A stretch of 64,000 nt of DNA from Faucicola sp048551375 (GCF_048551375.1 NZ_JBLYZJ010000004.1:62001-126000), one strand, 5' to 3'; positions 1 to 8,672 are shown, numbered from the stretch's first letter. Program-made: numbers and translations. The notes: generated by a model from the sequence alone, not told the origin.

Positions 1-897
1 TTCTTTTAGGCAGTAAGTGCCTGCGACCGATACCAAGGACGGATTAAAGCGTAAACAGAAAATCTTGGCATTTTTGTCGCCTGTTGCCCCTGCCACCAAA
101 CGCCCTTCGGCTTTGCCATAGACGTGTAGACTATAGTCGGTGATGGCTTCTGCCCCTGCGTTGATACCTTGAGTCAAAATCACGTCACCGCCCACATGAT
201 TGATGCTTTGTCCTGAGCGGAGCATATATTGACAAACAAGGTCGCCATCCACGTGTGAGCCATAATGATTGGGGATTTGTAAAAAGTTATCGCCATCTGT
301 AAGGCTTGTATTGGTTGGTTCAAAGGGGGTGCTATCAGTGTCTGAGGTGGTAGCTGGGTTGGGGGCAGTGGTTGGTTGAGCCAGTGTGGCTGTTAGTGTT
401 TGGGTTGATTCGGTGGGTTGTTTGGCTTTTGTTTTATGCTTGCCATCAATACGTTCACCATCGGCAGGAAAGATGGCGATTTTGAGGTTTTTGGCTTGTT
501 CATCCAATAAGCCTGTGATGATGCCAATCGGTTGCAACCCCAGTTGCCACAGCATCTCCCATAGTTTTTTAAGTTCGAGAGAGTGCTGACAACTGACCAA
601 AACGGGTAAATTGGTTTGGTGTTGCTTGCCCAGTTTTTGGGTGAGTTTATCACGGATTTTTTCGATATCGTCCCCTTCGATATTTAGACGGCTAAAGCTC
701 AGCATACGCCCTGTCAGTTTGATTTTAACAGGTAAGGTATCACTGGTTTTATCGGTCACAGCAAGGGGTTGGGTATCAGTGATGGCATTTTTTTCACTGT
801 TATTTTTGCTGTTATCTTTACTATTATTGTTGATGGTTGATTCGGTCGCAGTCACGGTTGTGCTCACAGTTTGATTCCAGTTGCTTGATGTTTCCAT
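1..897 (-). CDS. minC: Septum site-determining protein MinC (3' end cut off by the window edge)
   Basis: MinC, with MinD, inhibits FtsZ polymerisation away from mid-cell. I translated this strand by hand: an open frame starts at an ATG at 897 and runs off the left edge after 299 codons. About 45 Asn/Ser/Thr-rich residues precede the N-terminal domain (LPVKIKLTGRMLSF). A low-complexity linker then leads to the C-terminal beta-helix, with RSGQSINHVGGDV, GAEA, HVYGKAEGR, AGATGD and SLVSVAGTY in the usual MinC order. The protein is longer than the roughly 230 residues typical of enterobacterial MinC because of its N-terminal tail and linker. Its start lies 34 bases inside the upstream membrane-protein gene, and no strong ribosome site is visible, so the start is less sure than the identity. 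minD and minE are expected beyond the left edge. Confidence 0.9.
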   Translation of the reverse strand, partial: METSSNWNQTVSTTVTATESTINNNSKDNSKNNSEKNAITDTQPLAVTDKTSDTLPVKIKLTGRMLSFSRLNIEGDDIEKIRDKLTQKLGKQHQTNLPVLVSCQHSLELKKLWEMLWQLGLQPIGIITGLLDEQAKNLKIAIFPADGERIDGKHKTKAKQPTESTQTLTATLAQPTTAPNPATTSDTDSTPFEPTNTSLTDGDNFLQIPNHYGSHVDGDLVCQYMLRSGQSINHVGGDVILTQGINAGAEAITDYSLHVYGKAEGRLVAGATGDKNAKIFCLRFNPSLVSVAGTYCLKE

Positions 898-1937
898 TGT
901 TGTATTTTGACTTGCTCGGTGAGGGCTGTCAAACTTTCTTCAATAATTGAGCCGACTAGTTTTTCAAGGGCAGGGCTGGTGGTGTCAACTTTGGAAAGTT
1001 GTTCGGCAATTTCTTGATATACCGTTTTGAGGGTATCGGGTTGGGTCAGATTTTTGCTTAACGATAAGGTGAGATTTTCCCCAATATGTTGCCCAAGCCC
1101 TAGCATTTGGCTTTCTATCAGCCCGCCTGCGATGGGAATCATCCGCATGATACGGCGTAGCTCTGGGGTGTTGACCAAGGCTTGTTGGATGGCTTCACCG
1201 ACTTGTTTGGCAAGTGGTTCGGCAAATTTGGGCGGTTGATTGGTAGGGGTGCTAAGTAAGGGGGTCACTTCTTGTTCGAGTAGCTCGACAATCACGGTTT
1301 GTATCTCAAGGCGGTGTTTATCAATGATATTTTGTACCAACCGACCATTGGTGAATTGCAATTCGCTACGGATATTCTCAATTGCTGTCAAAATCACACG
1401 GTCAGAAATCTCTTCCAATACCACGTGATAATAAAATTTGGCAGTTTTTAGCCAGCTTTTTGGGACGACTTTATAGCCCATTTGGTGCAAACGATAGCCA
1501 ATCACCCCTGCACGTAACAAACGCAATGCACGTAATTGCGGTAAACAGCCTAACACCTCATACCAATGTACAAAGGGGAAGAAAAACCAACGGTAATGGC
1601 GTTTTTGGTAAATTGCTAACCCCCAACGCACCACCAATTCCGCCACCAAGAAAATGGTGAAAAATCCGCCCAATGTTTTGAGCGGGCCATGAATATGCTG
1701 TTGATACGCCATTAATAAATCAGCAAAACCAAGCCATCGACCAATGGATGCCATAAAGGTACTGGTTAATAGGCTGTCTAGCCCCATCAAAAATAAATCA
1801 ATGACAATTAACACCAACATCGCCATATCATAAATCAACTGCCAACGGCTAGGCGGTGTTTGACTTTGGTTGGGTGTGGGGATAAGGGGGATTGTATCGT
1901 TGGAGGTATTAGGCGTATTAGGCATGGTTGGGTTCAT
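864..1937 (-). CDS. Membrane protein with a voltage-sensor-like N-terminal region (function unknown)
   Basis: The 357-residue protein begins with a Ser/Thr/Pro-rich tail of about 30 residues. Hydrophobic segments follow at about 35-60, 65-80 and 90-112. Next comes a short segment with spaced arginines (LRALRLLRAG, about residues 136-146) that resembles an S4 voltage sensor. The remaining 200 residues are soluble and helix-rich, with no pore-loop signature. The layout fits proteins loosely annotated as ion-transporter-like in Moraxellaceae, but channel activity is not supported by any motif I can see. Its 3' end overlaps the start of minC by 34 bases, so the two are probably cotranscribed and perhaps translationally coupled. 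That overlap is the only hint of a cell-envelope or division role. Confidence 0.7.
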   Translation of the reverse strand: MNPTMPNTPNTSNDTIPLIPTPNQSQTPPSRWQLIYDMAMLVLIVIDLFLMGLDSLLTSTFMASIGRWLGFADLLMAYQQHIHGPLKTLGGFFTIFLVAELVVRWGLAIYQKRHYRWFFFPFVHWYEVLGCLPQLRALRLLRAGVIGYRLHQMGYKVVPKSWLKTAKFYYHVVLEEISDRVILTAIENIRSELQFTNGRLVQNIIDKHRLEIQTVIVELLEQEVTPLLSTPTNQPPKFAEPLAKQVGEAIQQALVNTPELRRIMRMIPIAGGLIESQMLGLGQHIGENLTLSLSKNLTQPDTLKTVYQEIAEQLSKVDTTSPALEKLVGSIIEESLTALTEQVKIQQWKHQATGIKL

Positions 1938-1974
1938 AAGCTACTCAAAATTGGGGCATCATAAAAATGGAGAT

Positions 1975-2952
1975 TTAGTTGTTAAATTCTGCCAACATGG
2001 TTTGCATACGTTGGTCTTTTTGTTGCCATAGTTGGTCTAGCCACTCATACACATCGGCTTTGGTTTGAGCATCATCACTAAAACGCCCTGCTAACAAACG
2101 GTCTAACAAATCCTTTGGCACTTCGATAGGACGAATATCCACCCCAATTCGGCGAATATTGCCTTGCCATAAATCTTGATAAGTCGGAATGCCATCTGGA
2201 TAAACAATCGTCATATCCAGTACGCCATCCACTTTATCGCCCAATGCCCCCAAAGCCAATGCCACGCCCCCTGCTTTTGGCTTGAGGAGATGCTGATAGG
2301 GTGATTTTTGTTTGGCGTGCTTTTGGGGGGTAAAGCGAGTCCCTTCAATAAAATTCAGCAAAGTAAAAGGTTTACCCATTAATAAATGACACGCTCGTTT
2401 GGCTTCTTCGATATCACGGGTTTTTAGGGCAGGATTTTTGGCAATCGCTTCTTTAGAGTAGCGTTTCATCATCGGAAAATCCAAAAAATAAAACGCCTGT
2501 CCCACCACAGGGATATACAATAACTCATGCTTGGTAAAAAAACGGGTCAATGGCAAACGTTTATCACTAATATATTGAATCAGTGTGGTATCCACCCATG
2601 ATTGATGGTTACTTAACAGAATATACTTGCCATTTTCTGACACACTGTCAGGCATACTGACTCGTAAATCAATTTGCGGTAATAGCTTATTAATCAAATG
2701 GTTATTGGTGCGAATCCAATAATTAGCCATTTTTAGTACGGATTTATCTGCTACTTGACTACCCGTTAACGCTTTTATCGCCCCCATACTCCACAATGGC
2801 AACCCCAATAACAAGGAATTACTGGTAATCGTCCCTGCTGTCGTCACAAATGTGGTGGCTTTTGCTACTGGTGGAGCGACTTCACGAAGCTTACTTAGGG
2901 CAGATTGGAAAAAAGTGGGCGTGGCTTTTGTCGAGGCAGTTGGGCAAGTCAT
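1975..2952 (-). CDS. PlsC/YihG-type 1-acyl-glycerol-3-phosphate acyltransferase
   Basis: A 325-residue membrane-bound acyltransferase expected to acylate lysophospholipid in phosphatidic acid synthesis or membrane remodelling. The signature HX4D motif is seen as NHQSWVD (His116, Asp121). The second block EGTRFT lies at residues 203-208. An N-terminal hydrophobic stretch at about 45-62 would anchor it in the inner membrane. Length and motif spacing fit the YihG subgroup better than the shorter canonical PlsC. The start ATG at 2952 has AGGATT about seven bases upstream. It lies 37 bases upstream of the membrane-protein gene that overlaps minC, so these genes may form one transcription unit. Confidence 0.85.
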   Translation of the reverse strand: MTCPTASTKATPTFFQSALSKLREVAPPVAKATTFVTTAGTITSNSLLLGLPLWSMGAIKALTGSQVADKSVLKMANYWIRTNNHLINKLLPQIDLRVSMPDSVSENGKYILLSNHQSWVDTTLIQYISDKRLPLTRFFTKHELLYIPVVGQAFYFLDFPMMKRYSKEAIAKNPALKTRDIEEAKRACHLLMGKPFTLLNFIEGTRFTPQKHAKQKSPYQHLLKPKAGGVALALGALGDKVDGVLDMTIVYPDGIPTYQDLWQGNIRRIGVDIRPIEVPKDLLDRLLAGRFSDDAQTKADVYEWLDQLWQQKDQRMQTMLAEFNN

Positions 2953-3240
2953 GGGGCAATCCTAACGATGATAGGGTGAAATCATGGTGGTTAGTGTAAC
3001 AAAGCCATGTTGTGATGAACAGTCACCATAGAAAAACATATTTTGTAACAAATTAACCAATGATACCATAAGGTATGACAAAATATTACAAACAGCAAGG
3101 TGAATTACGGCATAATAATCACATCAGCAAGAACTAACACAGATTAATCATTTTATTTAGCGAATAAATCTTACAATTTTAATTTGGTTAGTTGATGCCA
3201 ACTAAGTAGATGGAAAGCACCTTATATAATGTTTCCATTT
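2953..3240. other. Intergenic region between divergent genes, no gene seen
   Basis: About 350 bases separate the acyltransferase start (minus strand) from the OmpA-like lipoprotein start (plus strand). I see no open frame, strong hairpin or recognised repeat here. It must hold the promoter of the leftward acyltransferase unit. The promoter of the rightward gene lies just beyond its right end. Confidence 0.4.
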
Positions 3241-3241
3241 A

Positions 3242-3268
3242 TTGATATTAATAATACAGTGATATAAT
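3242..3268 (+). promoter_or_regulatory. Putative extended -10 promoter of the OmpA-like lipoprotein gene
   Basis: TATAAT at 3263-3268 is preceded by TG plus one base at 3260-3262, the extended -10 arrangement. A possible -35 (TTGATA, 3242-3247) lies 15 bases away, slightly short. The start codon follows 35 bases downstream. Confidence 0.5.
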
Positions 3269-3303
3269 TTATCTAATCTACCCAAAACTTGAGGAGTATT
3301 CTC

Positions 3304-3948
3304 ATGCGTACTAAATTATTAGTAGCCACTTTAGCATCAGGTGTTATCTTAACTGGCTGTGCCACTAGCCCAACAGGCACAACCATCAATGCACAAAATA
3401 AAGCCGCTATCGGTGGTCTATTGGGTGCAGTTGCAGGTGCAGGCGTATCAAAAGCCACTGGTGGCGAAAAAACAGGTCGTGATGCTGCGATTGGTGCAGT
3501 ATTGGGTGCAGGCGTTGGCTACTACATGCAACAACAAGAAGCTCGCTTACGTGAACAAACGGCAGGTACAGGTATCGAAGTGACCCGTGACCCAGTGACC
3601 AACAACATCAACTTGTCTATCCCAGAAGCGATTACCTTTGATGTGGCTCGTTACAATATCAAATCAGGTTTTTATCCTACCCTAAATAAAGTGGCATCAA
3701 CCCTAAATACCTACAACCAAAGCTCAATTCAAGTGAATGGCTATGCGTCAGTAGAAGGCAATGCAGCTGCTAACCAAACATTGTCACAAAACCGTGCCAA
3801 TGCAGTGGCTCAGTATTTGGTTAACCAAGGTGTTGCCCCAAGCCGTATCAGCTCAGTGGGTCGTGGTGCGACTACCCAGTTTGGTTCATCATACGAACAA
3901 AACCGCCGTGTAGAAATGACCATTCTTGCACCACAAAGCGTTAACTAA
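3304..3948 (+). CDS. OmpA-family outer-membrane lipoprotein with glycine-zipper region
   Basis: A 214-residue lipoprotein. The lipobox LTGC puts the lipidated Cys at residue 19. A glycine-zipper stretch (GGLLGAVAGAGV and later AVLGAGVGYY, about residues 37-75) follows. The C-terminal half is an OmpA-like peptidoglycan-binding domain with NGYASVEG, LSQNRANAVAQYL and a final NRRVEM block. This is the YiaD-like architecture, which ties the outer membrane to the cell wall. The ATG at 3304 is preferred over an in-frame TTG at 3289 because GAGGAG stands eight bases before it. It is a single-gene unit with its own promoter and a strong downstream terminator. Confidence 0.9.
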   Translation: MRTKLLVATLASGVILTGCATSPTGTTINAQNKAAIGGLLGAVAGAGVSKATGGEKTGRDAAIGAVLGAGVGYYMQQQEARLREQTAGTGIEVTRDPVTNNINLSIPEAITFDVARYNIKSGFYPTLNKVASTLNTYNQSSIQVNGYASVEGNAAANQTLSQNRANAVAQYLVNQGVAPSRISSVGRGATTQFGSSYEQNRRVEMTILAPQSVN

Positions 3949-4020
3949 TATAACAGCTTTTGATTGTCAATTGTTTTCATTGGCAATTATAGTAATATAA
4001 AACGCCAAGCAAAGTTATCA

Positions 4021-4070
4021 AGCAAAGTTATCAAGCAAATTTTAAATGTGTTTGGTAACTTTGCTTTTTT
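4021..4070 (+). terminator. Rho-independent terminator after the OmpA-like lipoprotein gene
   Basis: AGCAAAGTTA pairs with TAACTTTGCT across a 25-base loop and is followed by a T run. The left arm is part of a direct repeat of AAGCAAAGTTATC immediately upstream. Confidence 0.75.
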
Positions 4071-4203
4071 ATGGATTTTTTATTGAGTGATAGTGTGTCA
4101 TCGCTTCCTGATTTCTTGTATAATATATGTATTCGTATATTGTCGATTTAAGTCTATTATTTTGGTAGATTTATTGATTGAGTTTTAATACAAGGGAGCG
4201 ATT

Positions 4204-4584
4204 ATGCGTGATATTGCAACAACTGATACAGCCAACCGTCAAAGCCGTTGGGTATTTTACTTAAAAAATAGCCTATCTGCCTTAGCCATGTTGTTATTGG
4301 TGGGCTGTCAAAGTCAATCATCTATGCTGACGAATAATTTTAGTTCATCACAATCTTCCCTATTGAGTCGCACCAATACTAATGATGCGAATGAGAACAG
4401 TGGTGGTCGTGATTCAGTGACCGCCAATCCTGCCAGAGCCTATTGTAGCAAAACAGGCGGTATCTCTTTGATTCGTCAAGATAAGCAAGGTAAAAACTAC
4501 GTCATCTGCCAGCTAAGTAACGGTGATGAAGTCGATGAGTGGCAGTATTATAATCAAGCTTATAAACACTCTCGTAAAAACTAA
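4204..4584 (+). CDS. DUF333-domain lipoprotein
   Basis: A 126-residue protein with a long N-terminal region (about 18 residues) before a hydrophobic segment and a lipobox LLVGC (Cys35). The mature part begins with a Ser/Asn-rich spacer. It then carries a DUF333-type domain: NPARAYCSKTGG, a Cys in VICQLSNGDEVDEWQYY, and the usual two conserved cysteines. DUF333 proteins are small exported proteins of unknown function, sometimes called hemolysin-like without direct evidence. GGGAGCGATT before the ATG provides a ribosome site. It ends immediately against the convergent DUF1877 gene, with no spacer. Confidence 0.8.
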   Translation: MRDIATTDTANRQSRWVFYLKNSLSALAMLLLVGCQSQSSMLTNNFSSSQSSLLSRTNTNDANENSGGRDSVTANPARAYCSKTGGISLIRQDKQGKNYVICQLSNGDEVDEWQYYNQAYKHSRKN

Positions 4585-5085
4585 CTACAAAATCGTCACC
4601 ACCACATTATCCCCACCATCAAGGGCGTTTTCATATAACGCCTTTAACTCATTAAATGAAGCCAATAGTTCTTTATCAAGATTGGGTTTTTTATCATTCC
4701 AAATGCCTTCTGGAAATAGCTTGGCTTGACGTAAGGATTTGAGCTTCATTTTCTCAAGGCGTTTGGCAAAGTTGACTTGCTCTAAGGCTTCAACGATTTC
4801 GGCAATCTCCGCCCAAGTACAATAAGCGATAAAATCAGCGTCTTCATCATCGCTAAAGGTTTCAACGCCTACCAACATTTCACTAAATGGGCTGTCTGGC
4901 ACAGGGGTGCTGGCGGATTTTTCGGTCAAGATAAAGTGCATCACGTCCCATAATTTACCAATATCCACTTGGGGAATGTTGGCTTGACCCTCTAACGCCT
5001 CAATTTGTTGGAGTAGGTTATCGCCTTGGGCTTGTTTGAGTTGGTCTAGCGTGGTGTTATCCACTTGAAAATATACGGCTATCAT
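4585..5085 (-). CDS. DUF1877 (YfbM-like) family protein
   Basis: A 166-residue soluble protein with the DUF1877 pattern: N-terminal IAVYFQVDN, a central LWDVMHFILTE, PFSEMLVG, then FIAYCTWAEIAEIVEAL and a C-terminal acidic region. The family is widespread and has no established biochemical role. I chose the ATG at 5085 because AAGGAA stands upstream. The longer frame, opening at 5121, would add residues encoded by repeat-like DNA. It is convergent with the DUF333 gene, and their stop codons abut. Confidence 0.8.
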   Translation of the reverse strand: MIAVYFQVDNTTLDQLKQAQGDNLLQQIEALEGQANIPQVDIGKLWDVMHFILTEKSASTPVPDSPFSEMLVGVETFSDDEDADFIAYCTWAEIAEIVEALEQVNFAKRLEKMKLKSLRQAKLFPEGIWNDKKPNLDKELLASFNELKALYENALDGGDNVVVTIL

Positions 5086-5107
5086 AAAAATTCCTTGCAG
5101 TTCAAAA

Positions 5108-5143
5108 GCCCCCTCTTTCATAAAGAGGAGGTTGGGAGAGATT
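5108..5143. repeat. Partial copy of the C-rich palindromic repeat family
   Basis: CCCCCTCTTTCATAAAGAGG followed by AGGTTGGGAGAG forms a short hairpin. It resembles one arm of the larger C/G-rich palindromes near 38967 and 54091. It is weak evidence on its own. Confidence 0.4.
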
Positions 5144-5158
5144 TAAACATCGTTATTT

Positions 5159-5232
5159 GTAGGTTGGGTCGAAGTATGACACCCAACATAAACATTAAAT
5201 TGTTGGGTTTTGTAAACTCAATCCAACCTACG
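5159..5232. repeat. GTAGGTTGGGT palindromic repeat, copy 1
   Basis: GTAGGTTGGGTCGAAG opens the element and an imperfect inverted copy (CAATCCAACCTAC) closes it. An inner pair (ACCCAACA / TGTTGGGTTT) lies between them. The same arrangement recurs at 40877-40952 inside a larger mobile-like element. Confidence 0.7.
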
Positions 5233-5304
5233 ATGTATAAAAATACATCAATCTTAAAATATAAATTTTTGTTGGTTTATGACCCAATCAAATTGGAAGC
5301 CATG

Positions 5305-5928
5305 TTAATCAATAGGCTTGCATTGTTGACTTGCTATCCCCAATCGCTGTAACTCCAATGCGGTGAGGGCAATTTGCCGTGATTCGCCCACGCCCAGTTG
5401 CCCTAATTCAAAGCCACTGCTTGCCATACGAATCAGACGTAGACACGGTAGACCGACATGGGCAGTCATTCGGCGGACTTGGCGATTTTTGCCCTCAAAG
5501 ATGGTGATGGCTAGCCATGTATTGATTTTGCGTTTACCGACCCCCTCAGGGGCTTGCCAAATTTGGGCTTCCACCGCTTCACTGTCTAGTACCTCGACTT
5601 GGGCAGGCAAGGTCAAGCCGTCTTTGAGTGCTACGCCTTGGCGAAGCTGTGCTAACTGCTCGGCAGTGGCGAACCCTGCGACTTGCACCCAGTAGGTTTT
5701 GCCTTGCTTTTTGCCTTGATTGGCTTTGGGTGGGTGGGTAAGGGCTTTATTGACTTGCCCATCATCGGTCAATAACAACAGCCCTTCGGATGTTGCGTCC
5801 AGTCGCCCAGCCACACGCAAGGATTTATCACGAAAATAATCACCCAGTGTGGCAAATGTATTGTTATCATCTTGGCGAAATTGGCTTAAAACCCCAAAGG
5901 GTTTGTTAAATAAAATTAGCTTGGGCAT
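5305..5928 (-). CDS. rluE: 23S rRNA pseudouridine synthase, RluE type
   Basis: A 207-residue member of the RsuA/RluB/E/F pseudouridine synthase family, which isomerises uridines in rRNA. It has the catalytic block GRLDATSEGLLLLT with Asp44, the opening LILFNKPFGVLSQF, the KTYWVQVAG segment and the C-terminal EGKNRQVRRMTAHVGLPCLRLIR signature. It lacks an S4 domain, as RluE does, and its length fits. The precise uridine target is inferred from the subfamily, not seen. The ATG at 5928 is preferred to a TTG at 5943. Confidence 0.85.
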   Translation of the reverse strand: MPKLILFNKPFGVLSQFRQDDNNTFATLGDYFRDKSLRVAGRLDATSEGLLLLTDDGQVNKALTHPPKANQGKKQGKTYWVQVAGFATAEQLAQLRQGVALKDGLTLPAQVEVLDSEAVEAQIWQAPEGVGKRKINTWLAITIFEGKNRQVRRMTAHVGLPCLRLIRMASSGFELGQLGVGESRQIALTALELQRLGIASQQCKPID

Positions 5929-6050
5929 TTGGTATTTTGGCAATCAAAGAAATTGGTAATAGCGTAGCAAAGTTTTGTCAAAAAAACACAAAAAAAATGC
6001 TGTATTGGGTAAAATAGGGGATTTATTTACCGTTATTAAGGCTTGCGATT

Positions 6051-6584
6051 ATGGGGCGATTACCCACACCTTTTTTGTCATTGACCGCTATGGATTGCCA
6101 CGCCCATGCCAATCTTCAGCAGATACTGCCTGTATTACGCCCTTGGCTGATGGCTCAAGGCTCATTGACTGCCAAAATCGAAGCCTTGACAGGTGAACGG
6201 TTGACGGTGCGTCCGCAATTTGAAGGGCGTGAGCGGTTAAGCCGTGTTGAAGCCCAACAACTCGGACTGTCCGCCAACCGTCCACACAGTGCATGGGTGC
6301 GTGAGGCATTGCTGTATGGGCAAGCCGATGGCGAGGCGTGGGTATCAGCTCGGTCGGTGTTTCCGTTTGTAAGTCTGACAGGTGAGGCACGCCAACTTGC
6401 CAATTTGGGGACAACGCCCATCGGTTATGTGATGTTTGGGCGAGGTGGGGCGGTGTTGGATAAACGTTGGTTTGATAAAACTGAGAAAGGCTGGCAACGT
6501 ACCACATTATACGATTGGCAAGGACGTAAATTATTGATAAGTGAATTATTTTTGGCTGAATTTACAAAAAATATTTTAGTATAA
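6051..6584 (+). CDS. ubiC: Chorismate lyase (ubiquinone synthesis)
   Basis: A 177-residue protein matching chorismate pyruvate-lyase, which releases 4-hydroxybenzoate for ubiquinone. Recognisable blocks are the N-terminal LRPWLMAQGSLTAKIEAL, the central HSAWVREALLYG followed by AWVSARSVFPF, and LANLGTTPIGYVMFG. Length is in the family range. The start is uncertain: an ATG at 6051 has only a weak upstream AAGG, and the frame is open somewhat further upstream. No ubiA follows; the gene stands alone before an exported-protein gene. Confidence 0.8.
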   Translation: MGRLPTPFLSLTAMDCHAHANLQQILPVLRPWLMAQGSLTAKIEALTGERLTVRPQFEGRERLSRVEAQQLGLSANRPHSAWVREALLYGQADGEAWVSARSVFPFVSLTGEARQLANLGTTPIGYVMFGRGGAVLDKRWFDKTEKGWQRTTLYDWQGRKLLISELFLAEFTKNILV

Positions 6585-6673
6585 ATAAGTTGTTCTATTT
6601 ACCAATACTAAAATAAAATTTATAATCATAAACGTTGGATGATACTTGTTTAAATGACAAATAAGTATATTTT

Positions 6674-6700
6674 GTAGGGGTGTACTACATACGCCCAAAA
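6674..6700. repeat. REP-like element core, copy 1 (in a gene leader)
   Basis: GTAGGGGTGTACTACATACG followed by CCCAAAA matches the window's REP-like core with a few changes. It ends 20 bases before the start codon of the SH3-like gene, so it should lie in that gene's leader or promoter. Confidence 0.75.
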
Positions 6701-6720
6701 CATAAAAGTTGGAGTAATCT

Positions 6721-7155
6721 ATGAAAATCACGGATATGGCAAAAAAATTAGCATTTGTTACAATAACTTTGGGTCTGATGAGTTCTGCCCAAGCAGGTTT
6801 TTTGGATAGTATTAACTCCATCCGCAATGTGGTGGGCGAGATTGGCTATACAGCAAACACCGTGACAGGGGCAAAAAATGCCACCAAAGAAATGGCGGAC
6901 TCGTTAGGGGTTAATAAAGTGTTTGCTAAGCAAGCCGATACCGCCACAGATGGTGGATTGCAAAGCGGTGATATGTTGGTGAGCAAGCTTAATTCTGTCA
7001 AACTATATGCCAATAGCAATAAAAAGCAAGTCATCAACACCCTTAGCCAAGCTGACCAATTGGTATATATGGGTGAAGAAAAAAATGGATTTTTATTGGT
7101 GACCACCGATAAAGGGGAAGGTTGGGTCGAAAAACCGTTGGTTAATAAACAATAA
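6721..7155 (+). CDS. Exported protein with C-terminal SH3-like domain
   Basis: A 144-residue protein. The first 25 residues form a signal peptide ending SSAQA. The mature part has a short helical region, and its last 60 residues resemble a bacterial SH3 fold: SKLNSVKLYANSNKKQVINT, then VYMGEEKNGFLLVTTDKGEGWV. Such domains commonly bind cell-wall or protein ligands in the periplasm, but the specific role here is unknown. GTTGGAG lies a few bases before the ATG. The leader contains a REP-like repeat, and a terminator follows the gene. Confidence 0.65.
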   Translation: MKITDMAKKLAFVTITLGLMSSAQAGFLDSINSIRNVVGEIGYTANTVTGAKNATKEMADSLGVNKVFAKQADTATDGGLQSGDMLVSKLNSVKLYANSNKKQVINTLSQADQLVYMGEEKNGFLLVTTDKGEGWVEKPLVNKQ

Positions 7156-7207
7156 TATGGTTGTTTAAATCAACAGTAACCCAATCGCAAAAATGCCATT
7201 TAATACC

Positions 7208-7244
7208 AAAGACAGTCCTTTACAATTGGAGGGCTGTCTTTTTT
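7208..7244 (+). terminator. Rho-independent terminator after the SH3-like gene
   Basis: AGACAGTCCT pairs with AGGGCTGTCT and is followed by a run of T. Confidence 0.75.
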
Positions 7245-7372
7245 GTTGAGAGAAATTCAGCTAATGTTGCGGAATGGGCTATAACTTAAAAACCAATTCA
7301 TGTTACACTAAGCAGACTTTTTTGTTTTGCCCATTTTCCCTATCTCTTTTTGTGTTTGCCAAGGAATTTGCC

Positions 7373-8626
7373 ATGTTTCAAAATATCAACATTCACCAAT
7401 TTGACCCTGAACTTGCCCAAGCGATGGACAATGAAGAACAGCGTCAAGAAAGCCATATTGAGCTGATTGCCTCAGAAAACTACTGTTCACCAGCCGTGAT
7501 GGAAGCCCAAGGTAGCCAATTGACCAACAAATATGCCGAAGGTTACCCAAACAAACGTTACTATGGTGGCTGTGAATACGTTGATGTGGTAGAACAACTT
7601 GCCATCGACCGTGCCAAACAATTATTTGGTGCAGACTATGCTAACGTCCAACCACACGCAGGTAGCCAAGCAAACAGTGCGGTATTTTTGGCATTGCTAG
7701 AGGCAGGCGACACGGTATTGGGTATGAGCCTTGCTCATGGAGGACACTTGACCCACGGTGCAAGCGTCAACTTCTCGGGCAAAACCTACAATGCCGTGCA
7801 TTATGGTATTGATGAAAATGGTTTGGTGGATTATGACGAAGTGGCTCGCCTTGCCAAAGAACATCAACCAAAAATGATTATTGCAGGTTTTTCAGCGTAT
7901 TCACAAGTGATGGATTGGCAAAAATTCCGTGAAATCGCTGACAGTGTTGGTGCGTATTTGATGGTGGATATGGCTCACGTGGCAGGTCTTGTGGCGGCAG
8001 GCGTGTACCCAAATCCAGTGCAAATCGCTGATGTGACCACCACTACTACCCACAAAACCTTGCGAGGCCCACGTTCAGGCTTGATTCTTGCCAAAGCCAA
8101 CCCAGACATTGAGAAAAAACTCAACTCTGCGGTGTTCCCCGGTAATCAAGGTGGTCCACTGATGCACGCCATCGCTGCCAAAGCGATTTGCTTTAAGGAA
8201 GCCCTTAGCGATGACTTCAAAACCTACCAACAACAAGTGGTAAAAAATGCCAAAGCGATGGCAGAAGTCATTATGGCTCGTGGCTATGATATCGTGTCAG
8301 GTGGGACAGAAAATCACTTGATGTTAATCAGCCTCATCAAACAAGACATCACAGGTAAAGAAGCGGATAAATGGTTGGGCGATGCGTATATCACTGTCAA
8401 TAAAAACGCTGTGCCAAACGACCCTAAATCACCCTTTGTGACCTCGGGTATCCGTATCGGTACGCCTGCGGTAACGACTCGTGGTTTTAAAGAAGCCGAA
8501 GTCAAAGAATTGGCAGGTTGGATTTGTGATGTGTTAGATAGTCGTGGTGACGAAAAAGTCCTTGCCGAAGTGCGTGAGAAAGTCACAGCAATTTGTGCCA
8601 AATTCCCAGTGTATCAACAAGCATAA
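7373..8626 (+). CDS. glyA: Serine hydroxymethyltransferase
   Basis: GlyA interconverts serine and glycine and makes 5,10-methylenetetrahydrofolate in the cytoplasm, using pyridoxal phosphate. From the ATG at 7373 (AAGGA upstream) the protein has 417 residues, the normal bacterial length. The motifs HIELIASENY and NKYAEGYPNKRYYGG, and the PLP-binding Lys228 in TTTTTHKTLRGPRSG, are all present. An upstream in-frame extension of the open frame lacks the family signature and a ribosome site. The gene is monocistronic with its own terminator. It links functionally to the glycine cleavage genes near 49-56 kb, although no glycine riboswitch is apparent here. Confidence 0.97.
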   Translation: MFQNINIHQFDPELAQAMDNEEQRQESHIELIASENYCSPAVMEAQGSQLTNKYAEGYPNKRYYGGCEYVDVVEQLAIDRAKQLFGADYANVQPHAGSQANSAVFLALLEAGDTVLGMSLAHGGHLTHGASVNFSGKTYNAVHYGIDENGLVDYDEVARLAKEHQPKMIIAGFSAYSQVMDWQKFREIADSVGAYLMVDMAHVAGLVAAGVYPNPVQIADVTTTTTHKTLRGPRSGLILAKANPDIEKKLNSAVFPGNQGGPLMHAIAAKAICFKEALSDDFKTYQQQVVKNAKAMAEVIMARGYDIVSGGTENHLMLISLIKQDITGKEADKWLGDAYITVNKNAVPNDPKSPFVTSGIRIGTPAVTTRGFKEAEVKELAGWICDVLDSRGDEKVLAEVREKVTAICAKFPVYQQA

Positions 8627-8644
8627 TATCGTTTAATTTGACAT

Positions 8645-8672
8645 AAAAAATCGCTCAATGGAGCGATTTTTT
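8645..8672 (+). terminator. Terminator after glyA
   Basis: A perfect TCGCTC / GAGCGA stem with A-rich and T-rich flanks directly after the glyA stop; it could act in both directions. Confidence 0.8.

Noticed and set aside
4585..5121. A longer DUF1877 protein beginning at 5121
   Set aside because: The extra N-terminal codons lie in repeat-like DNA and the inner ATG has AAGGAA in front.
8645..8672. Possible transcriptional regulator element after glyA
   Set aside because: The hairpin has a T run and lies right after the stop codon, so a terminator explains it.
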